Shown here piece by piece: positions 41,375 to 50,601 of a stretch of DNA of 64,000 nucleotides; the stretch's first letter is position 1, and every line of letters begins with the position of its first letter. The DNA comes from Verrucomicrobiota bacterium (GTDB taxonomy: Bacteria > Verrucomicrobiota > Verrucomicrobiia > Opitutales > Opitutaceae), in NCBI GenBank assembly GCA_023416735.1, contig JAEZGX010000008.1, forward strand, positions 62,001 through 126,000, in the 5' to 3' direction. Below the pieces are notes generated by a model. The model did not search any database, was not told the DNA's origin, and saw nothing but the letters and a program-made list of their open reading frames with translations. Made by a program: the position numbers and the translations under genes.

Positions 41375-43108
41375 TTGCCCTCGCTTACGCATACATCTTC
41401 GCCCGTCCGTCGGCCCGACCTTTGGGCTTTAGCGTTCGCCGCGCTCGCTACCGGCGCGGCCGTAGTCCAGTCCACCCTCCTCCAAACCGATCCGGTCTTC
41501 GCGTTCTATTATCTGGCCGTGGTCTTCAGTGCCGTGTTGGGCGGGAAGCGCGGCGGTATCCTGGCCATGCTCCTCGGAGCGGTCATCGCCTATTTCGTTT
41601 TCCACACGATCCCGCCGACCGCGCGACTGGTTCATCTCGCGTTGTTCATCACCGTCGCATCGCTCCTCATCGGCGTCGTCACGCGCATGCAACGCGTGAC
41701 CAACCAACTCAAAGAAAGTGACCGCCGTTTCAGCGAGCTGCTCGGCCGGGTCGAGTTGCTCGCCAGCATGATCGACCGCGACGGTCGCCTCATCTATTGC
41801 AACGACCACCTCGTCGCCGTCACAGGCTGGCAACGGAAGGAGATCATCGGACGCGACGTCTTCACTTTTCTGATACCGCCGGAAAACGTGCCTGCCGTGA
41901 AGGATCTGTATGCCCGGCTCCTCGAGGACAAATCCACCACCTCCGAGGTGGAAATCCTCACCCGCCATCACGAACGCCGCCTCGTCCGCTGGAGCAGCAC
42001 GATCCTGCGCTCCGCCACCGGCGAAGTGATAGGCGCGGCGAGTATCGGCCACGATGTGACGGACGAGCGCCGCGCGCAGTTCAACAACAAGCTGCTGGCC
42101 TCCATCGTCGAATCGACCGACGACGCCGTCATTGCCACCACGCTCGATGGCATCGTCACCAGCTGGAATCCCGGCGCCGAGCGAATCTTCGGCTACCGCG
42201 CCAGCGAAATGCTAGGCCGCTCCGTTTTCCTGCTCGCACCGGAAGACCGCCGCGCCGAGGTCAAATCCAACCTCGATCGCATCGCCGCCGCCGAACGTAT
42301 CCAACAAGTGGAAACGGTTCGCCGCCATCGCGACGGCCGCCTGCTCGATCTCTCCATCACGCTTTCTCCACTCATCGACGACGCCGGCCGCATCGTGGGC
42401 TCCTCCGCCATCACGCGGGACATCGGCGATCGCAAAGCCGCCGAGCACGCGCTGCGCGATCTCTCCCACAAGCTCTTCATCGCAGAAGACCTGGAACGCG
42501 GCCGCATCGCCAAGGAACTCCACGATTCCACCGCCCAAAATTTGATCGCTGTCATGATGAGCCTGGAGTCCGTCCGAGAATCCGTCTCCGCCCGCTCTCC
42601 GCACAACGCCCGCCAATTGGAAGATTGTCTGGCCGTCCTCGAAAGCTCGACCCACGACATCCGCACGCTCGCTTACGTGCTGCATCCCGCGCGTTTCGAT
42701 GACGATGGCCTCGTCGGCGCCCTCCAACACTACGTCTCGGGTTTCGTGGAACGCACGGGCATTCGCATGACGCTCGACTTGCAGCCTCACTTCCAACGTT
42801 TGTCGTCGGAGGTTGAAATGATTCTGTTCCGCCTTGTTCAAGAAGCGCTCGGCAACATCCACCGCCACGCGCGAACGAAAACCGGAACGATCCTGCTTCG
42901 CCGCGACGACACGACGGCGCGGCTCGAGGTCAGCGACGCCGGCTGCGGCATGCCCCTGGACGCCGCCGGAAACCCGGTGAAAATTGGCGTGGGCATCGCG
43001 GGAATGCGCGAACGAACACGACAAATCGGGGGCTCGTTCGATCTCGAATCAGGTCCTAACGGCACAACCATCCGAGTCACCGTGCCCGTAGTAAGAACGT
43101 TTCAATGA
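41375..43108 (+). CDS. Membrane PAS histidine kinase, NarL/DesK type
   Basis: A 577-residue kinase. Residues about 14-105 form a hydrophobic multi-helix module like DUF4118 (WALAFAALATGAAV, FAFYYLAVVFSAVLGGKRG, LLIGVVTRM). Two PAS domains follow (about 120-345), then a HisKA_3 box (ERGRIAKELHDSTAQNL) and an ATPase of the degenerate NarX type (LVQEALGNIHRHAR, VGIAGMRERT). The open frame begins at a TTG; the nearby ATG at 41337 is out of frame, so the true start is uncertain. It overlaps the cognate regulator by 4 bases. Confidence 0.9.
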   Translation: MPSLTHTSSPVRRPDLWALAFAALATGAAVVQSTLLQTDPVFAFYYLAVVFSAVLGGKRGGILAMLLGAVIAYFVFHTIPPTARLVHLALFITVASLLIGVVTRMQRVTNQLKESDRRFSELLGRVELLASMIDRDGRLIYCNDHLVAVTGWQRKEIIGRDVFTFLIPPENVPAVKDLYARLLEDKSTTSEVEILTRHHERRLVRWSSTILRSATGEVIGAASIGHDVTDERRAQFNNKLLASIVESTDDAVIATTLDGIVTSWNPGAERIFGYRASEMLGRSVFLLAPEDRRAEVKSNLDRIAAAERIQQVETVRRHRDGRLLDLSITLSPLIDDAGRIVGSSAITRDIGDRKAAEHALRDLSHKLFIAEDLERGRIAKELHDSTAQNLIAVMMSLESVRESVSARSPHNARQLEDCLAVLESSTHDIRTLAYVLHPARFDDDGLVGALQHYVSGFVERTGIRMTLDLQPHFQRLSSEVEMILFRLVQEALGNIHRHARTKTGTILLRRDDTTARLEVSDAGCGMPLDAAGNPVKIGVGIAGMRERTRQIGGSFDLESGPNGTTIRVTVPVVRTFQ

Positions 43109-43749
43109 AGCCCGTCAGAATCCTTATCGCCGACGACCACGAGTTGGTCCGGGACGGAATCAAAGCCCGCTTGGAAAAGCGGGCCGGCTGGATTGTCTGC
43201 GCCGAAGCCAGCACCGGACGAGAGGCCGTGAGCCTCACCGAACAACTTCGACCCGACGTGGCCGTGCTCGATATCGGCATGGCCGAGCTCAACGGCATCG
43301 AAGCCGCAGCGCAGATTCGCAAGCGCTGTCCCGATACCGAGGTCTTGATGCTCACCCTTCAAGACTCCGAACAACAGGTTCAAGCCGCCTTCGCCGCCGG
43401 CGCGAAAGGTTTCATCCTGAAGACCGACGCCGCGCGTTTGTTGGAAGAAGCGATCGATGCCTTGCTTCAGCGCGAACCCTTCCTTTCCGGAAAAATCGCT
43501 GGACAGGTATTGAACGGTTTTCTGTCTCCCCCCGAGATTCGGCAATCGAGCACCCGCCTAACTGCCCGCGAGCGCGAGATCGTGCAGCTGCTCGCCGAAG
43601 CGAAAACGAACAAGGACATCGCCCGCATCTTGGGAGTCAGCGTGAAGACCGTGGACGCCCATCGGTCTAATATCATGCGCAAGCTGGACTTGCATTCGGT
43701 CGCCGAATTGGTCCGCTTCGCCATTCGCAACGGAATCATCCAAGCCTAG
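43105..43749 (+). CDS. NarL/LuxR-family response regulator
   Basis: A 214-residue regulator. The receiver has Asp in AVLDIGMAELNG, Lys in GFILKTD and acidic pair ADDHE. The C-terminal LuxR HTH reads LTAREREIVQLLAEAKTNKDIARILGVS, then VKTVDAHRSNIMRKL. The start overlaps the kinase stop (ATGA), which marks a coupled two-component pair. A perfect 7-2-7 dyad lies just downstream (43776-43791), a possible target. Confidence 0.95.
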   Translation: MKPVRILIADDHELVRDGIKARLEKRAGWIVCAEASTGREAVSLTEQLRPDVAVLDIGMAELNGIEAAAQIRKRCPDTEVLMLTLQDSEQQVQAAFAAGAKGFILKTDAARLLEEAIDALLQREPFLSGKIAGQVLNGFLSPPEIRQSSTRLTAREREIVQLLAEAKTNKDIARILGVSVKTVDAHRSNIMRKLDLHSVAELVRFAIRNGIIQA

Positions 43750-43775
43750 AGTCCGGCCCGAACACCCTGAAGGAG

Positions 43776-43791
43776 TAAGGTAAATACCTTA
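43776..43791. promoter_or_regulatory. Perfect 7-2-7 inverted repeat, possible NarL-type operator
   Basis: TAAGGTA-AA-TACCTTA is a perfect dyad with 2-base spacer, the architecture used by NarL-family dimers (TACYYMT heptamers; here TACCTTA, imperfect at the ends). It sits 26 bases after the regulator gene and 200 bases upstream of the chemosensory operon. Confidence 0.45.
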
Positions 43792-43993
43792 AGGCAACTC
43801 CCGCGCCAAATATCAGGCATCGCGGAAATTTGCAGCGCAGTGAGGAAAGGTAGCTTTCCGGCATGCAGCGGATGCTCATGCAGAGCCTAGGGGTTTCTCT
43901 GGAGGGAAGGAGGAAGACATTCCTCACCTGCCTTGGAGAACGCAACGACGCTGTCCACTGGCGCGCAAATACTTACGAATTTCGAGCAGCCTG

Positions 43994-44506
43994 ATGACGG
44001 TTCCATCGCTTCCCTCCACCCAGCATGATCGAGGTGCCTCTCCTGCGAATGCCCCTCATACGCTCGTGGTGTTTGGGCTCGATGATCGTCGTTTCGCCCT
44101 CCGGCTCGCCGCCGTCGAACGCGTGTTGCCGGCGGTTGAGATCGTGCCGCTGCCGCAAGTCCCCGCCATCGTTCGCGGCGTCATCAACGTCGAAGGGCGC
44201 ATCATTCCTGTCGTCGATATCCGCGCCCGCTTTTCGCTTCCGCCTCGAGCACTCACCGTTTCCGACCACCTCCTGATCGCACAAACCCGGCGCCGACCGG
44301 TCGCGCTCGTGGTCGACGCCGTCATCGGCGTCACGGAAACCAACGAAATCGTCGCCACCGAACGATTCGCCGACAACGCCGCTTACATCGAGGGCGTGGT
44401 TACGCTGAACGGCGATCTCGTCGTTATCCACGATTTGGATACGTTCCTGTCCGCGACCGAATCCGCGGCGCTCGAGGCCGCATTGAATGCGAGCACGTCA
44501 CGATGA
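43994..44506 (+). CDS. cheW: CheW coupling protein (first)
   Basis: A 170-residue CheW. The core reads LVVFGLDDRRFALRL, LPAVEIVPLPQVPAIVRGVINVEG, IIPVVDIRARF, LIAQTRRRPVALVVDAV, the classic fold order. About 20 N-terminal residues are extra. CheW links the receptor to the kinase. First gene of the operon; the cheR gene overlaps its stop by 4 bases. A 244-base gap without genes precedes it, holding the 43776 dyad. Confidence 0.93.
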   Translation: MTVPSLPSTQHDRGASPANAPHTLVVFGLDDRRFALRLAAVERVLPAVEIVPLPQVPAIVRGVINVEGRIIPVVDIRARFSLPPRALTVSDHLLIAQTRRRPVALVVDAVIGVTETNEIVATERFADNAAYIEGVVTLNGDLVVIHDLDTFLSATESAALEAALNASTSR

Positions 44507-45930
44507 CGCCCGCGGTTCCCAGTTACGTTCTGGATAATCTCCGCGATCTCGTGAGCAACGAGCTCGGCCTGAATTTCCCGCCCGCCCGCGCGGCCGATCT
44601 TCAACGCGGACTGGCCTCCGCCGCTCGCGAGCTGAAGCTCCCCGGCGTCGACGAACTCGCGCTCTGGCTGCGTTCCGCCTCCGGCCCCGCACGGTCTGCT
44701 CTCCTCGCCCGGCACCTCACCGTCGGAGAAACTTATTTCTATCGTCACCGCAGCCTCTTCGACGCACTCGAAGAACGAATTCTCCCCGACGTGATTCGTG
44801 CCAAGAGGCCCGCCCGCAAGCGTCTGCGTCTCTGGAGCGCAGCGTGCTGCACCGGCGAGGAAGCGTATTCGCTTGCGATCGCGGTCTCTCGCACACTCCC
44901 CGATCTGAGCGAGTGGGACGTTTCCATTATCGGAACCGATGCGAACACCCGCTTCCTCCAAAAAGCCGAAAAAGGCGTGTTCGGCGCCTGGTCCTTTCGC
45001 GAGACCCCGCCGGCGTTTCGTGAACGCTACTTTTCACGTTGCGCCGGAGATCAGTGGCAAGTCCGCCCCGAGATTCGCCGGTTGGTAACGTTCTCCCAGA
45101 CCAACCTCGCCGACGAACTGTCGCCCGATAGCCGGTTTCGCGGATCCGATATCATCTTCTGCCGGAACGCGCTCATCTACTTCACTCCGGAACAAGCCAC
45201 GCGATTGATCGCGCGGCTCGCGAGCTGCCTCCCGGACGGCGGCTGGCTCATGACCGCGCCGAGCGAAACCGCGCTCGCAGCTCTGCCAACGCTCGCTCCC
45301 GTCCAATTTCCCGGTGCAATGGCGTTCCGGAAAACCTCTCGTCGAACCTCGCCAGCGCCCGCTTCTGCCGTGAATTCTCCCGCAGAGCCGCCTGTCGACC
45401 TCGCCCCGCTCACTCGAGCGTTCTCGTGGCCCAGCGATCCGTCACCAGCGCAACCTGCGGTCAACCCTCCCGCTCCCTCGCTGGCCCACTCCCCACGCCC
45501 GGAAAACGCCCCGGCCAATGACGATCACGCCGCTGATCTTGCTCGCGCCGCGCGCACCTCCGCCAACCAACGCCGCTTCCCCGAAGCTCTCGCGCACTGC
45601 GACGAACTCGTCGCGTTGAACAAATGCGACGCCTACGCCCACTACCTGCGCGCCGGCATTCTCGCCGAAGCGGACGCGCCCGAGGCAGCCATCGAGGCGT
45701 TGAAGCGAGTGCTCTATCTCGAACCCGATTTCATCCTCGCACATTTCGCACTCGGGAACTTTTACCGCCTCAACGGGGACTCGGACCGCGCCGCTCGCCA
45801 TTTTGCCCACGCGCTCGATCTCGCCCGTCAACAGCCGCCCGACCAACTCGTCCCGGCGTCCGACGGACTCACCGCCGGCCAGCTCGCTCAAACCCTCGCC
45901 GTGATGCACGAGCCTCCCACCTTCCGCTGA
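44503..45930 (+). CDS. cheR: CheR methyltransferase with C-terminal TPR (WspC-like)
   Basis: A 475-residue protein. Residues about 1-275 are CheR: receptor-targeting all-helical part, then LRLWSAACCTGEEAYSLAI (AdoMet loop), IIGTDANTRFLQKA, IIFCRNALIYFT. A proline-rich linker (about 280-345) leads to TPR repeats (ALAHCDELVALNKCDAYAHYL, PEAAIEALKRVLYLEPDF). CheR plus TPR is characteristic of WspC and ACF-type systems. It methylates the Glu residues of the adjacent MCP. Confidence 0.94.
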   Translation: MTPAVPSYVLDNLRDLVSNELGLNFPPARAADLQRGLASAARELKLPGVDELALWLRSASGPARSALLARHLTVGETYFYRHRSLFDALEERILPDVIRAKRPARKRLRLWSAACCTGEEAYSLAIAVSRTLPDLSEWDVSIIGTDANTRFLQKAEKGVFGAWSFRETPPAFRERYFSRCAGDQWQVRPEIRRLVTFSQTNLADELSPDSRFRGSDIIFCRNALIYFTPEQATRLIARLASCLPDGGWLMTAPSETALAALPTLAPVQFPGAMAFRKTSRRTSPAPASAVNSPAEPPVDLAPLTRAFSWPSDPSPAQPAVNPPAPSLAHSPRPENAPANDDHAADLARAARTSANQRRFPEALAHCDELVALNKCDAYAHYLRAGILAEADAPEAAIEALKRVLYLEPDFILAHFALGNFYRLNGDSDRAARHFAHALDLARQQPPDQLVPASDGLTAGQLAQTLAVMHEPPTFR

Positions 45931-45946
45931 TCCGCTTCGACTCCGA

Positions 45947-46483
45947 ATGCAGCACCCCGCTCCTTCCCAAGACACTCTCGCCATTCTGCGTGCGCGCGCT
46001 CGGGCCTTCGCGCGCGAGCCCGAACGCGAGACCACCGAAGCGACCATCGAAGTCGTGGAATTCAGCCTGGCAGACGAACGCTACGCCTTGGAGACAGCGT
46101 GCATAGCCGAGGTTTACCCGCTCGAGGATCTCACACCTCTGCCCTGCACTCCCGCTTTTGTCCTGGGACTCGTAAACGTGCGGCGGCGGATCTTCCCGGT
46201 CCTCGATCTCAAGCGGTTCTTCGATCTGCCGGAACAAGGCATCACCGACCTCCACCGTATCCTCCTTGTGGATGCACAGGGCCAGAAGTTCGGCATCGTG
46301 GCCGACGCGATCGCCGGCGTCCGACAAATCCCGCTCTCGCATCTTCAACCCGCTCTTCCAACGATGAACGGTATCCGCGTCGAATATCTCAAAGGCATCA
46401 CGCCTGAACGCGTTGTCGTCCTCAACGGCAATGCCATCGCCGCGGATCGCCGCATCCTCGTGCACGAAGAGGTGGAGCAATAG
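45947..46483 (+). CDS. cheW: CheW coupling protein (second)
   Basis: A 178-residue CheW with about 35 extra N-terminal residues (QDTLAILRARARAFARE, a helical extension typical of WspD-type CheW). The core is EVVEFSLADERYALET, EVYPLEDLTPLPCTPAFVLGLVN, IFPVLDLKRFF. Two CheWs flanking cheR mirror the Wsp order (WspB, WspC, WspD). 16 bases after cheR. Confidence 0.93.
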   Translation: MQHPAPSQDTLAILRARARAFAREPERETTEATIEVVEFSLADERYALETACIAEVYPLEDLTPLPCTPAFVLGLVNVRRRIFPVLDLKRFFDLPEQGITDLHRILLVDAQGQKFGIVADAIAGVRQIPLSHLQPALPTMNGIRVEYLKGITPERVVVLNGNAIAADRRILVHEEVEQ

Positions 46484-46528
46484 TCCACCGCCCCCTTCCC
46501 CCCAGCCGCAGCAAACCCACCCACACCC

Positions 46529-48259
46529 ATGATAAAAACGACAGTAGGCACCAAGATCGGCGCAGGTTACGCCCTCGCCCTGCTGATCCTCATCGCCATT
46601 GGCACCGTGTGCTATCAGAGCACGGCGCGCTTGATGGATACTTCCTCTCGCCTTTCGCACACGCATGCCGTGCTGAAGGCGCTCGTGGCTGTGACGCACG
46701 ACTTGGTCGACGCGGAAACCGGGCAACGCGGCTATATCATCACAGGCGAAGATGCTTACCTCGATCCCTATAATCTCGGTGTCAGTGCCTCCGAACAAAA
46801 CCTCCGCGCGCTGCGCACGCTCGTGCGCGACAATCCCAACCAACAGCGCCGCTTGGACCGCCTCGAACCTCTGATTCGCGATCGGCTGGTTCGGTTGAAA
46901 GAGGGCATCGACGGCCGCCGAGCCAACGGGTTTGAGGCCGGTCGTGAGTGGATCCTCTCGGGAGTCGGCAAGGAGCAGATGGACGAGATTCGCCGCATCG
47001 CCGCCGAAATGGAAACCGAGGAAACCACATTGCTGGCCGACCGCACCACCGCCGCCGAGACGACCGCGCGCAACGCCCGTCTCGTCATCACGCTGGGCAC
47101 GCTGGGCGCCTTCATCATCCTTGGCGTCGCTGGGATGGTCATCACGCGGAATATCGCCGGCCCGCTCCGCGCGCTCTCCGCCAATGCGGAGCGGATCGCA
47201 ATCGGCGATCTCTCCGGCACCATCGCCATCAGCAACCGCACCGACGAGGTCGGCCGGCTCACGCAGGTGTTCGCCCAGATGACGCGCTGGTTGAATGACA
47301 CGGCCGGCGTCGCCAGTCGCATCGCCTCCGGCGATCTGCGCGGGAAGGTTCAGCCGCAGTCCGAAAAGGATGTGCTCGGCCAAGCCTTCGCTGCGATGGT
47401 CGACAACCTGCAGCGCCTCACCAGCGACTTGAACCACGGCGTCAGCATCCTCGGAGCGTCGGCGAGCGAAATCTCCACGTCCACGTCGCAACTCGCCGCC
47501 AGCGCCAGTGAGACCGCCACCGCCGTCGGCGAAACGACCACGACGGTCGAAGAAGTCCGTCAAACCGCGGAAATCTCCAGTCAGAAAGCCCGCGCCGTTT
47601 CCGACACGGCACAGCGCGTCGCGCAAATTTCCCAAACCGGCCGCAAGGCCACGCAGGACACCGTCGAGGGCATGACGCGTATCCGGGAACAAATGACATC
47701 GATCGCCGAAAGCATGGTGCGCTTGAGCGAGCAGAGCCAGGCGATCGGGCAGATCGTGGCCACTGTTGAAGACCTCGCCGCGCAGTCCAATCTTCTCGCC
47801 GTCAACGCCGCCATCGAAGCCGCCAAGGCCGGCGAACACGGCAAGGGCTTCACCGTGGTCGCGCACGAAGTGAAGAGTCTTGCCGAGCAGTCTAAACAAG
47901 CCACGGGCCAGGTGCGCACGATCTTGAACGAGATCCAGAAAGCCACCAGCGCCGCCGTGCTTGCAACCGAACAAGGCAGCAAGGCCGTCGAGGCCGGGGT
48001 CGGCCAATCCGCCCAAGCCGGACAATCGATCCAAACACTCGCGGCCAGCGTTGCCGAGGCCGCGCAAGCCGCCGCGCAAATCGCGGCCTCCAGCCAGCAG
48101 CAGCTGGTCGGCGTCGACCAGGTCGCCTCCGCGATGGAAAGTATCAAGCAAGCCAGCACGCAAAACGTGGATAGCGCGAAACAGCTGGAGTCGGCGGCCC
48201 GCGATCTCAAGCAGCTGGGCGAAAAGCTGCGCCTCCAGATCGAACGTTACAAGGTGTAG
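46529..48259 (+). CDS. Methyl-accepting chemotaxis protein (CHASE3-HAMP-MA)
   Basis: A 576-residue transmembrane receptor. TM1 at about 8-28 (IGAGYALALLILIAIG), a periplasmic helical CHASE3-type region (DLVDAETGQRGYIITGEDAY) to about 185, TM2 at about 188-208 (ITLGTLGAFIILGVAGMVI), HAMP at about 210-265, and the signalling tip AAIEAAKAGEHGKGFTVVA, then HEVKSLAEQS. No CheR pentapeptide tether at the C-terminus, which fits the TPR-CheR. Long cytoplasmic coiled coil. In Wsp-type systems such receptors sense envelope or surface stress. Confidence 0.95.
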   Translation: MIKTTVGTKIGAGYALALLILIAIGTVCYQSTARLMDTSSRLSHTHAVLKALVAVTHDLVDAETGQRGYIITGEDAYLDPYNLGVSASEQNLRALRTLVRDNPNQQRRLDRLEPLIRDRLVRLKEGIDGRRANGFEAGREWILSGVGKEQMDEIRRIAAEMETEETTLLADRTTAAETTARNARLVITLGTLGAFIILGVAGMVITRNIAGPLRALSANAERIAIGDLSGTIAISNRTDEVGRLTQVFAQMTRWLNDTAGVASRIASGDLRGKVQPQSEKDVLGQAFAAMVDNLQRLTSDLNHGVSILGASASEISTSTSQLAASASETATAVGETTTTVEEVRQTAEISSQKARAVSDTAQRVAQISQTGRKATQDTVEGMTRIREQMTSIAESMVRLSEQSQAIGQIVATVEDLAAQSNLLAVNAAIEAAKAGEHGKGFTVVAHEVKSLAEQSKQATGQVRTILNEIQKATSAAVLATEQGSKAVEAGVGQSAQAGQSIQTLAASVAEAAQAAAQIAASSQQQLVGVDQVASAMESIKQASTQNVDSAKQLESAARDLKQLGEKLRLQIERYKV

Positions 48260-48270
48260 CCACGGCACCC

Positions 48271-50601
48271 GTGAGCGAAAACGAAGCGGAATTCCTCGAA
48301 CGGCTGCGCGCCACCTTCCGGGTGGAAGCGGACGAACATGTCCAAGCCATCTCGGCCAGTTTGCTCGAGCTGGAAAAAGCTCCGTCGCCCGCAGCCAACA
48401 CCGCCGCCATCGAGCAGATTTTCCGGCACGCTCACAGCCTGAAGGGCGCCGCACGCGCCACCAACTTCCCGAAGATCGAAGCGATCTGCCAGGCTCTGGA
48501 AACTGTCTTCGCCGCCTGGAAGCGAAGCACTCTCCCGGTCAACACCGATACGTTCGACGTGTTCCACCGGGCGATGGACGCAATTCGTCAGCTCACTTCC
48601 GCGGCCGATGCGACCTCTCCCGCCCGCAATCCTCAGCTCTCGCAACTGCTCGCACAGCTGACTCAGCTGACAAGTTCGAGCACGTCCACCCCCTCGCAAG
48701 CCGCCTCGCCCACCGCTCGAATTGCCGAGCCCCCGCTCATTCGGCCCTCCGAACCGCCACCCGCGGCACCACCCGCATTGGCGCCCGTTTCGTCGACCGA
48801 ACCGCCGGCTGCATCCACGTCGGCCGCGCCGCTCGCGCTCGCCGAAACCGTCCGCATTTCCACCGCCAAGCTCGACCAACTCCTGCTCGAAGCCGAGGAA
48901 ATGCTGGTCGTCAAACAGTCCGCGGCTCAGCGCGCAGCCGATCTCCAACATCTCGAACAGTCACTCTCCGAGTGGAGCCTGCGCTGGGATCGCCTCCAGC
49001 CCCAGCTTCGCGCGTGGCGCTCCCAAGATCCGCAGGATCGTGCCCACATTTCGATTTCCGAATTCCTGGAATGGAACGCCGGCTACCTCCGCGCGCTCGA
49101 GCAGCGTCTGCGAAGCATGAGCAAAACCGCCGCGCAGGATCGACACGATGTCTCCCGTCGCGTGGACGACTTGCTGCTCGATTCGAAACAGCTGGTCATG
49201 CTCCCTTTCTCCACGCTGACGGATTTATTCCCCAAGCTCGTTCGCGACCTCAGCCGGGATCAGGGAAAATCCGTCGAATTCATCACTCGTGGCGGTGAGG
49301 TCGAAATCGACAAGCGCATCCTCGAGCAGATGAAGGACCCGCTCATTCATCTGCTTCGAAACTCGATCGACCACGGCATCGAGGCGCATCGTGGCGCCAA
49401 CCAGCCCAACAAATCCCCTCGCGCCACACTCCTGCTCGCCGCCACATTGATCGGCGGCAACAAGGTTGAAATCGTCGTTTCCGACGACGGCGCCGGCATC
49501 GATCGTGCCCGCGTGAAACAGTCCGCGATTTCTCGCGGAATCGTCACGCCGGACACAGCGCGCAGCTTGGACGATCGCAAAACGCTCGACCTCATCTTTC
49601 AATCCGAAGTCTCCACCAGCCCGATGATCACCGAGATCTCCGGGCGCGGCCTGGGCCTCGCAATCGTGCGCGAGCACTGCGAAAAACTCGGCGGCGAGGT
49701 CAACGTCGACAGCACACCCGGAAAGGGAACGACGTTCACCATTACTCTGCCGCTCACGCTCGCGACGTTTCGCGGCATCCTCGTGCGATCGGGAGAACAG
49801 ACGTTTGTCGTGCCGACCGCCTACGTCGCACGCGTGGCCCGCATCAAGCTCTCCGACGTCAAAACCGTCAAAAATCGTGAAACGATTTCGTTCGAGGGCC
49901 GCGCGGTCGCCCTCGCGCAACTCGCCGCCGTGCTCAATCTCCAAGCCCGTTCTTCCCAGGCGCCTCCTGGCGATTTCATCTCCGTCATTGTGGTCGGGAC
50001 GGGTCAGGAGCAAATCGCGTTCGCCGTGGATGCGATCCTGCACGACGAAGAGGTCCTCGCGAAGAGCTTTTCCCGTCCTCTCTCCCGCGTGAGAAACATC
50101 GCCGGCGCCACCGTCCTCGCCTCCGGAAAAATCGCTCCCATCCTCAACGTTGCCGACCTCATCAAATCCGCGCGTCACGGCGGCGCGCGATCTTCCGCGT
50201 CGCCCTCCTCCTCTTCCGCTGCGCCAGCTGTTGCTCGCTCCCGCTCGGTCCTGCTCGCCGAAGACTCGATCACGTCACGCATGCTGTTGAAGGGAATTCT
50301 GGAGTCCGCCGGCTATCGCGTCACGACCGCCGTCGACGGCATGGATGCATGGACGCTCCTCCACACCGACGATTTCGATCTCGTGGTTTCGGATGTCGAA
50401 ATGCCCCGCCTGAATGGATTCGATCTCTGCGCCCGCATCCGCGCCGACAAGAAGAACGGCGACAAACCCGTCGTGCTGGTCACCGCCCTTGCCACCTCCG
50501 CCGACCGCGAACGCGGCATCGATGTCGGCGCCAGCGCTTACATCGTAAAAAGCAGTTTCGATCAGAGTAATCTGCTCGAAGTCGTCCGCCGCCTCACCTG
50601 A
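48271..50601 (+). CDS. cheA: CheA histidine kinase with C-terminal receiver (WspE-like)
   Basis: A 776-residue hybrid CheA, starting with GTG 12 bases after mcp. P1: His55 in FRHAHSLKGAARA. A proline-rich linker at about 125-190 replaces P2. P3 dimerisation region about 190-300; P4 ATPase from about 320 (LLRNSIDHGIE, VSDDGAGID, GRGLGLAIVREH); P5 CheW-like part about 490-630; receiver at about 655-775 with Asp in VVSDVEMPRLNG and Lys in VKSSF. Lack of P2 and presence of the receiver fits WspE/FrzE-type ACF kinases rather than swimming chemotaxis. Confidence 0.95.
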   Translation: MSENEAEFLERLRATFRVEADEHVQAISASLLELEKAPSPAANTAAIEQIFRHAHSLKGAARATNFPKIEAICQALETVFAAWKRSTLPVNTDTFDVFHRAMDAIRQLTSAADATSPARNPQLSQLLAQLTQLTSSSTSTPSQAASPTARIAEPPLIRPSEPPPAAPPALAPVSSTEPPAASTSAAPLALAETVRISTAKLDQLLLEAEEMLVVKQSAAQRAADLQHLEQSLSEWSLRWDRLQPQLRAWRSQDPQDRAHISISEFLEWNAGYLRALEQRLRSMSKTAAQDRHDVSRRVDDLLLDSKQLVMLPFSTLTDLFPKLVRDLSRDQGKSVEFITRGGEVEIDKRILEQMKDPLIHLLRNSIDHGIEAHRGANQPNKSPRATLLLAATLIGGNKVEIVVSDDGAGIDRARVKQSAISRGIVTPDTARSLDDRKTLDLIFQSEVSTSPMITEISGRGLGLAIVREHCEKLGGEVNVDSTPGKGTTFTITLPLTLATFRGILVRSGEQTFVVPTAYVARVARIKLSDVKTVKNRETISFEGRAVALAQLAAVLNLQARSSQAPPGDFISVIVVGTGQEQIAFAVDAILHDEEVLAKSFSRPLSRVRNIAGATVLASGKIAPILNVADLIKSARHGGARSSASPSSSSAAPAVARSRSVLLAEDSITSRMLLKGILESAGYRVTTAVDGMDAWTLLHTDDFDLVVSDVEMPRLNGFDLCARIRADKKNGDKPVVLVTALATSADRERGIDVGASAYIVKSSFDQSNLLEVVRRLT

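Noticed and set aside
45869..48454. 861-residue open frame antisense to cheW and mcp
   Set aside because: High-GC shadow of strongly supported genes on the other strand; composition is repetitive Gly/Arg/Asp without domain motifs.
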